A DNA stretch of 64,000 nucleotides, from the NCBI GenBank assembly GCA_004352715.1, contig SCFE01000076.1, forward strand, positions 1,002,490 through 1,066,489, read 5' to 3'. Under the pieces are notes generated by a model. It was not told the origin of the DNA. It searched no databases and saw only the letters and a program-made list of their open reading frames with translations. This stretch comes from Hofstenia miamia. Lineage: Eukaryota > Xenacoelomorpha > Acoela. Of this stretch, positions 61,018-64,000 are shown piece after piece. Position 1 is the stretch's first letter. Every line of letters starts with the position of its first letter. The translations under genes and the position numbers were made by a program.

Positions 61018-62490
61018 ACAGAGTTCAGACCTACAATTTTGTTCACAACCTTTTTCGAATTTAATGAGGTTGTTAACAAATGTTGTAAGTGTGAACGCAA
61101 AAAAACTTTGTTGGCACCAGTTTTCTGAGTTAAATCGATTCTACTTTGGATGACAATTTTTTGAGAGATAATGAGGTAGAGAACAAAGTTTAAAGTTTGA
61201 ACGCGAAAAAACTTTGTTGTGAACTTTTCAAAACAAATTCTGAGTCTTTATCATAAATTAAAGAATAATTACACAAGCAGCTTATACTGTAAATTATTTC
61301 TTCCGGTGGATTGCAAGCATTCATTTAACTACGACTATTGTGTGCGACCAATTTTGCACATTTATTTAATAAGCATGTAGCAGATCGATAAAGAAACGCA
61401 ATTGATAAGCTTTACATCAAATCTATCAGCAATAAAATTTCTCTCAGATAGCTTTGTGTTTGCACAAAAAGCAACGTCTACTTATATTTAGAGGAAGTCA
61501 CTTGCTAATATTGTATTAAAATTTCGGAATCCAAGGTTAGAAATAAATTTTTAGGACCCCTTTAGTGCTTGCTAAATTGCATTTAAACTTATGTCGGTGT
61601 ATAACCTTTCAGTAAACATGTGATTGCTAATCAACATTGTTTTTTAAATCATTTCACTCCTAATTTTACTTAATATTTCAATTTGCACTTTCATTAATCG
61701 CTTCCAAATATATTTTAGAGTAATTCACCTTTAGAATTTTGTTCTTATATAGATTATATGGCGATATTATATGTGGCGATAAAAAGACAATGTTTTGTTT
61801 TTACAATATACACGACAAATTTAATCCTGAAATCCCTGAAAACAAACATTTGTTAATTAATATTTACCAAATAGAAGAAGAGGTGAAAACAACCTCTTGT
61901 GTAGACAAATTGCAGACTCAAGACAGTACGAAATAAACTCCCCGTTATCAACCACTAGAGGTGCATTCGTGCATATTGTTAGTGAGGTTTTGTTAGTTAA
62001 CCGAAATTATTTTGACCGACACTAATTTCGAATTACAATATATTTGTTTTAAAAATTTTAATTGAATCTAAAGCAAAAGTGGTGAACAAAGTTGTAGGTC
62101 TGAACTAGTGTTCTGTGAGGCCATTAGACGGCCGTAGCCATGGCAAAGGCCATAGATTTTATCTTGAGGCCAAAATCCCGTCTAAGATTAATTTCTGAAC
62201 ATTATGATAAACAATACATTTCCGTGATTTTTATTTGTATTTTTTTAAAACAGTCGCTTTGACATTTTCTTTAATTGTTCAAACTATGAGCAGTATTTCA
62301 CTTAGTGTTAGTAAAAAATGCCGAATGCAGAAAAAAATCATTACTACGGCTAAAGCATAATGGCCGGGTATGGCCAACGGTTGGCTAAGACAAAGGAAAT
62401 TGTCTTGGCCGCATAACACTAGTCTGAAGATGATAAAACTTTGGTGTGAATCTTTTAATTTTCAAAAAATTGTGAACAAAGTTGTAGGTC
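61018..62490. mobile_element. hAT-like element with 'cagacctacaattttgttcac' ends, nested MITE inside
   Basis: Left end acagagttcagacctacaat, continuing tttgttcacaac. Inverted matches gtgaacaaagttgtaggtct at 62082-62101 and again at 62471-62490. Subterminal words gaacgcaaaaaaactttgtt (near 61095) and gaacgcgaaaaaactttgtt (near 61200) repeat. Interior 61250-62040 has no recognised protein (open frame 61739-61936 unknown). Confidence 0.55.
62106..62421. mobile_element. hAT-type MITE, 316 bp, with target duplication
   Basis: Ends TAGTGTTCTGTGAGGCCA and TGGCCGCATAACACTA are inverted. Flanks gtctgaac (62098-62105) and gtctgaag (62422-62429) agree in 7 of 8. It is inserted in the right end of the 61.0-kb element, so it is younger. 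A diverged copy lies at 14849-15130. Confidence 0.82.
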
Positions 62491-62499
62491 TAAGCCTTT

Positions 62500-63185
62500 T
62501 CTAAACAGTGATCTCTTATTCTGGCTGTACACAGCCATACAATAATGTAATGTCATTCCGGGAAAAATCAGGGCCTCTATATTTAGTTGATTGTACCTAT
62601 TAGGCTGGTAACAACTAATAGTAAAAGTCTAGGGTCTCAAATAAACAATAGGGCATCGGTTGTGGTAACCAGGGAAACCTGCAGAGACTAATATCAAAAG
62701 TTTCCTTGGCTACCCTGATGTATGTTATATTAATATTACCTAATATATAATTTTAATATTTATTTCAACATACACAAATGCTGTCGCCTGTTTCACATTT
62801 ACAATGTCCTTATCATTTTTGCTGACAGTCCGTAATATTTGTTAAACACATTACTGATCGATATGAAGTATCGGAAGTGTACCATACAGTTAACTCACCC
62901 TCTAGTGGTGGCGTCAATATGTCTGGGACCTTATAGCCGCTAAAAGACACTAGCTACAGCCTAGGTATAGTATGACTACCCCCATTTGGCTCATTTGGTC
63001 ACCGTGACGTCTTGGGCGGGCCTGCTGCAAAGTAGCCCTCAAGTAAACATGAATACTAAAAAAATTAAATACTAAGAAAATGAAAGGTACCAAATAAAGA
63101 AAATGCTACAATGAGTGGAAATGAATATTAATGTTTGTAGCTTTAATTGGCACACAGAAAATTGGATTATGCTTCATTATGCTAG
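62500..63185. other. Non-coding stretch
   Basis: A patch (62640-62720, 62900-63040) is a little richer in G+C; no element ends or coding motif seen. Confidence 0.4.
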
Positions 63186-64000
63186 ATATATGTTAAAATT
63201 AATATTAATAGCCAAATTAAAAATTTTAACTCTATAAAGCTATCATTTCATGCAATATATTTATGCAAGGATAATTGCAAAGCATATTGATGATAATTCA
63301 GATCAAGAAGATCTTATTGGTATTATTGAATGGAATCCAATTTCGCTAAGAATTGGAAATACATGGTAATCAAATTTTATCAAGTAGAGAACTGTGATCT
63401 AAGAAAATTAGTTTTACAATCTCTAAAATTGGCAGTTCTTTGGTTCAGTTTTTCTCAACTCAAAAGTGTTTGCGCCTTGGGTACCCACTTTGAAAAAATC
63501 TTGCTCTATGGGTCGACACGCCCCATTTCCATCCCTAGGCGCAATATATAAAAAGCAGGGGCAGAATCAGCTTTTTCATTAGTGTGGGGTTTTGATTTTG
63601 AGATATACCAAGTCCTTGGATATACTAAACAAATTTGTCAGGTAATTCATAAAAATGCAATAATGTTAGTTTTGATACTACCTACTTTCTAATGTAATAA
63701 AACTCTATTACCAAATATCCACTTTATTAAATATTTTATGAAAATGAAACGAAATTGTAAAAATCTACGGAACACAATAATTTCAGATTCAGTTAAATAA
63801 AATTGTGTGGGAAAATTTTCTTCTTGGGTTCTTTTAACACAACTTTGTACAATAGAAGAAGCTTTTGAATAATGTACTGCCATCATAGTCAAACAGCAAG
63901 CATCTCCTGCGTCATAGTGGTTCAAAGGTGGGTCTTGAGCTATGTCTAAAATAAAAAATATCTTAAAAAATCATTTATATAATTTATGTAAAAGTGTACA
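63186..64000. repeat. 2.19-kb repeat, copy 3 (part; runs to the window edge)
   Basis: Starts inside the repeat at its internal (TA)n (atatatgttaaaatt) and continues to the end of the window. No N at its left edge, so this copy is more likely real than copy 2. Confidence 0.9.
63689..63945 (-). CDS. RuvC-motif exon-like frame, repeat copy 3
   Basis: Identical in translation to the other two. The matching first-exon candidate would lie beyond the window edge. Confidence 0.38.

Noticed and set aside
1-64000. tRNA or rRNA genes
   Set aside because: No cloverleaf with good A and B boxes and no rRNA core words noticed; the only A-box hit is the SINE-like unit at 54.8 kb.

Overview
The window is AT-rich nuclear DNA from an invertebrate animal. 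Spliced genes have large introns and GT-AG junctions. There are many (TA)n microsatellites, and the repeats are typical of metazoans: Ty3/gypsy, an APE-type LINE, Tc1, piggyBac, a P-element/THAP9-like element, hAT-type MITEs and a possible SINE. I cannot place the phylum from sequence alone. A cnidarian, tunicate or lophotrochozoan would all fit. It is a draft assembly, with four N runs (86, 107, 825 and 94 nt) and three single-N joins (1998, 26649, 58016).

Two host genes can be assembled exon by exon, both on the plus strand. (1) A six-exon sodium:solute symporter of the SLC5A8/A12/A5/A6 group (16025-24339, 587 aa, or 591 aa from an upstream ATG). All exon phases match. (2) A class A rhodopsin-like peptide-type GPCR in three exons (40093-57498). 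Its TM2 exon at about 43.0 kb is too short to show up as an open frame, but it fits by motif (LALAVWD) and by phase. Its second intron is 13.7 kb and full of nested transposons.

The remainder is mobile and repetitive DNA. 0-5.6 kb: a decayed Ty3/gypsy pol, present twice as near-identical 1997-bp copies that look like a false duplication. 6.9-15.1 kb: MITEs and a decayed Tc1. 27.9-33.7 kb: a candidate 5.8-kb hAT-ended element with a broken LINE and a 21-bp minisatellite inside. 36.4-39.4 kb: a 3.0-kb DNA transposon with about 280-bp inverted repeats, a decayed transposase and a GC-rich insertion, lying between TA microsatellites. 40.7-42.9 kb: piggyBac remnants and a palindromic 571-bp element. 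44.1-49.2 kb: a decayed P-element/THAP9-like transposase interrupted by a nearly intact 1418-bp Tc1 element and by a LINE 3' fragment. 50.9-53.1, 58.1-60.2 and 63.2-64.0 kb: three copies of one repeat (the third truncated), bounded by TA microsatellites. On its minus strand the repeat carries exon-like pieces with a RuvC-type D-x-x-D-A motif and a PCNA-box-like N-terminus.

Apart from the two genes nothing here forms a pathway. The window mainly shows how transposons fill introns and TA tracts, and how assembly joins at those tracts create duplications. Family names come from motif recognition. No database search was run.
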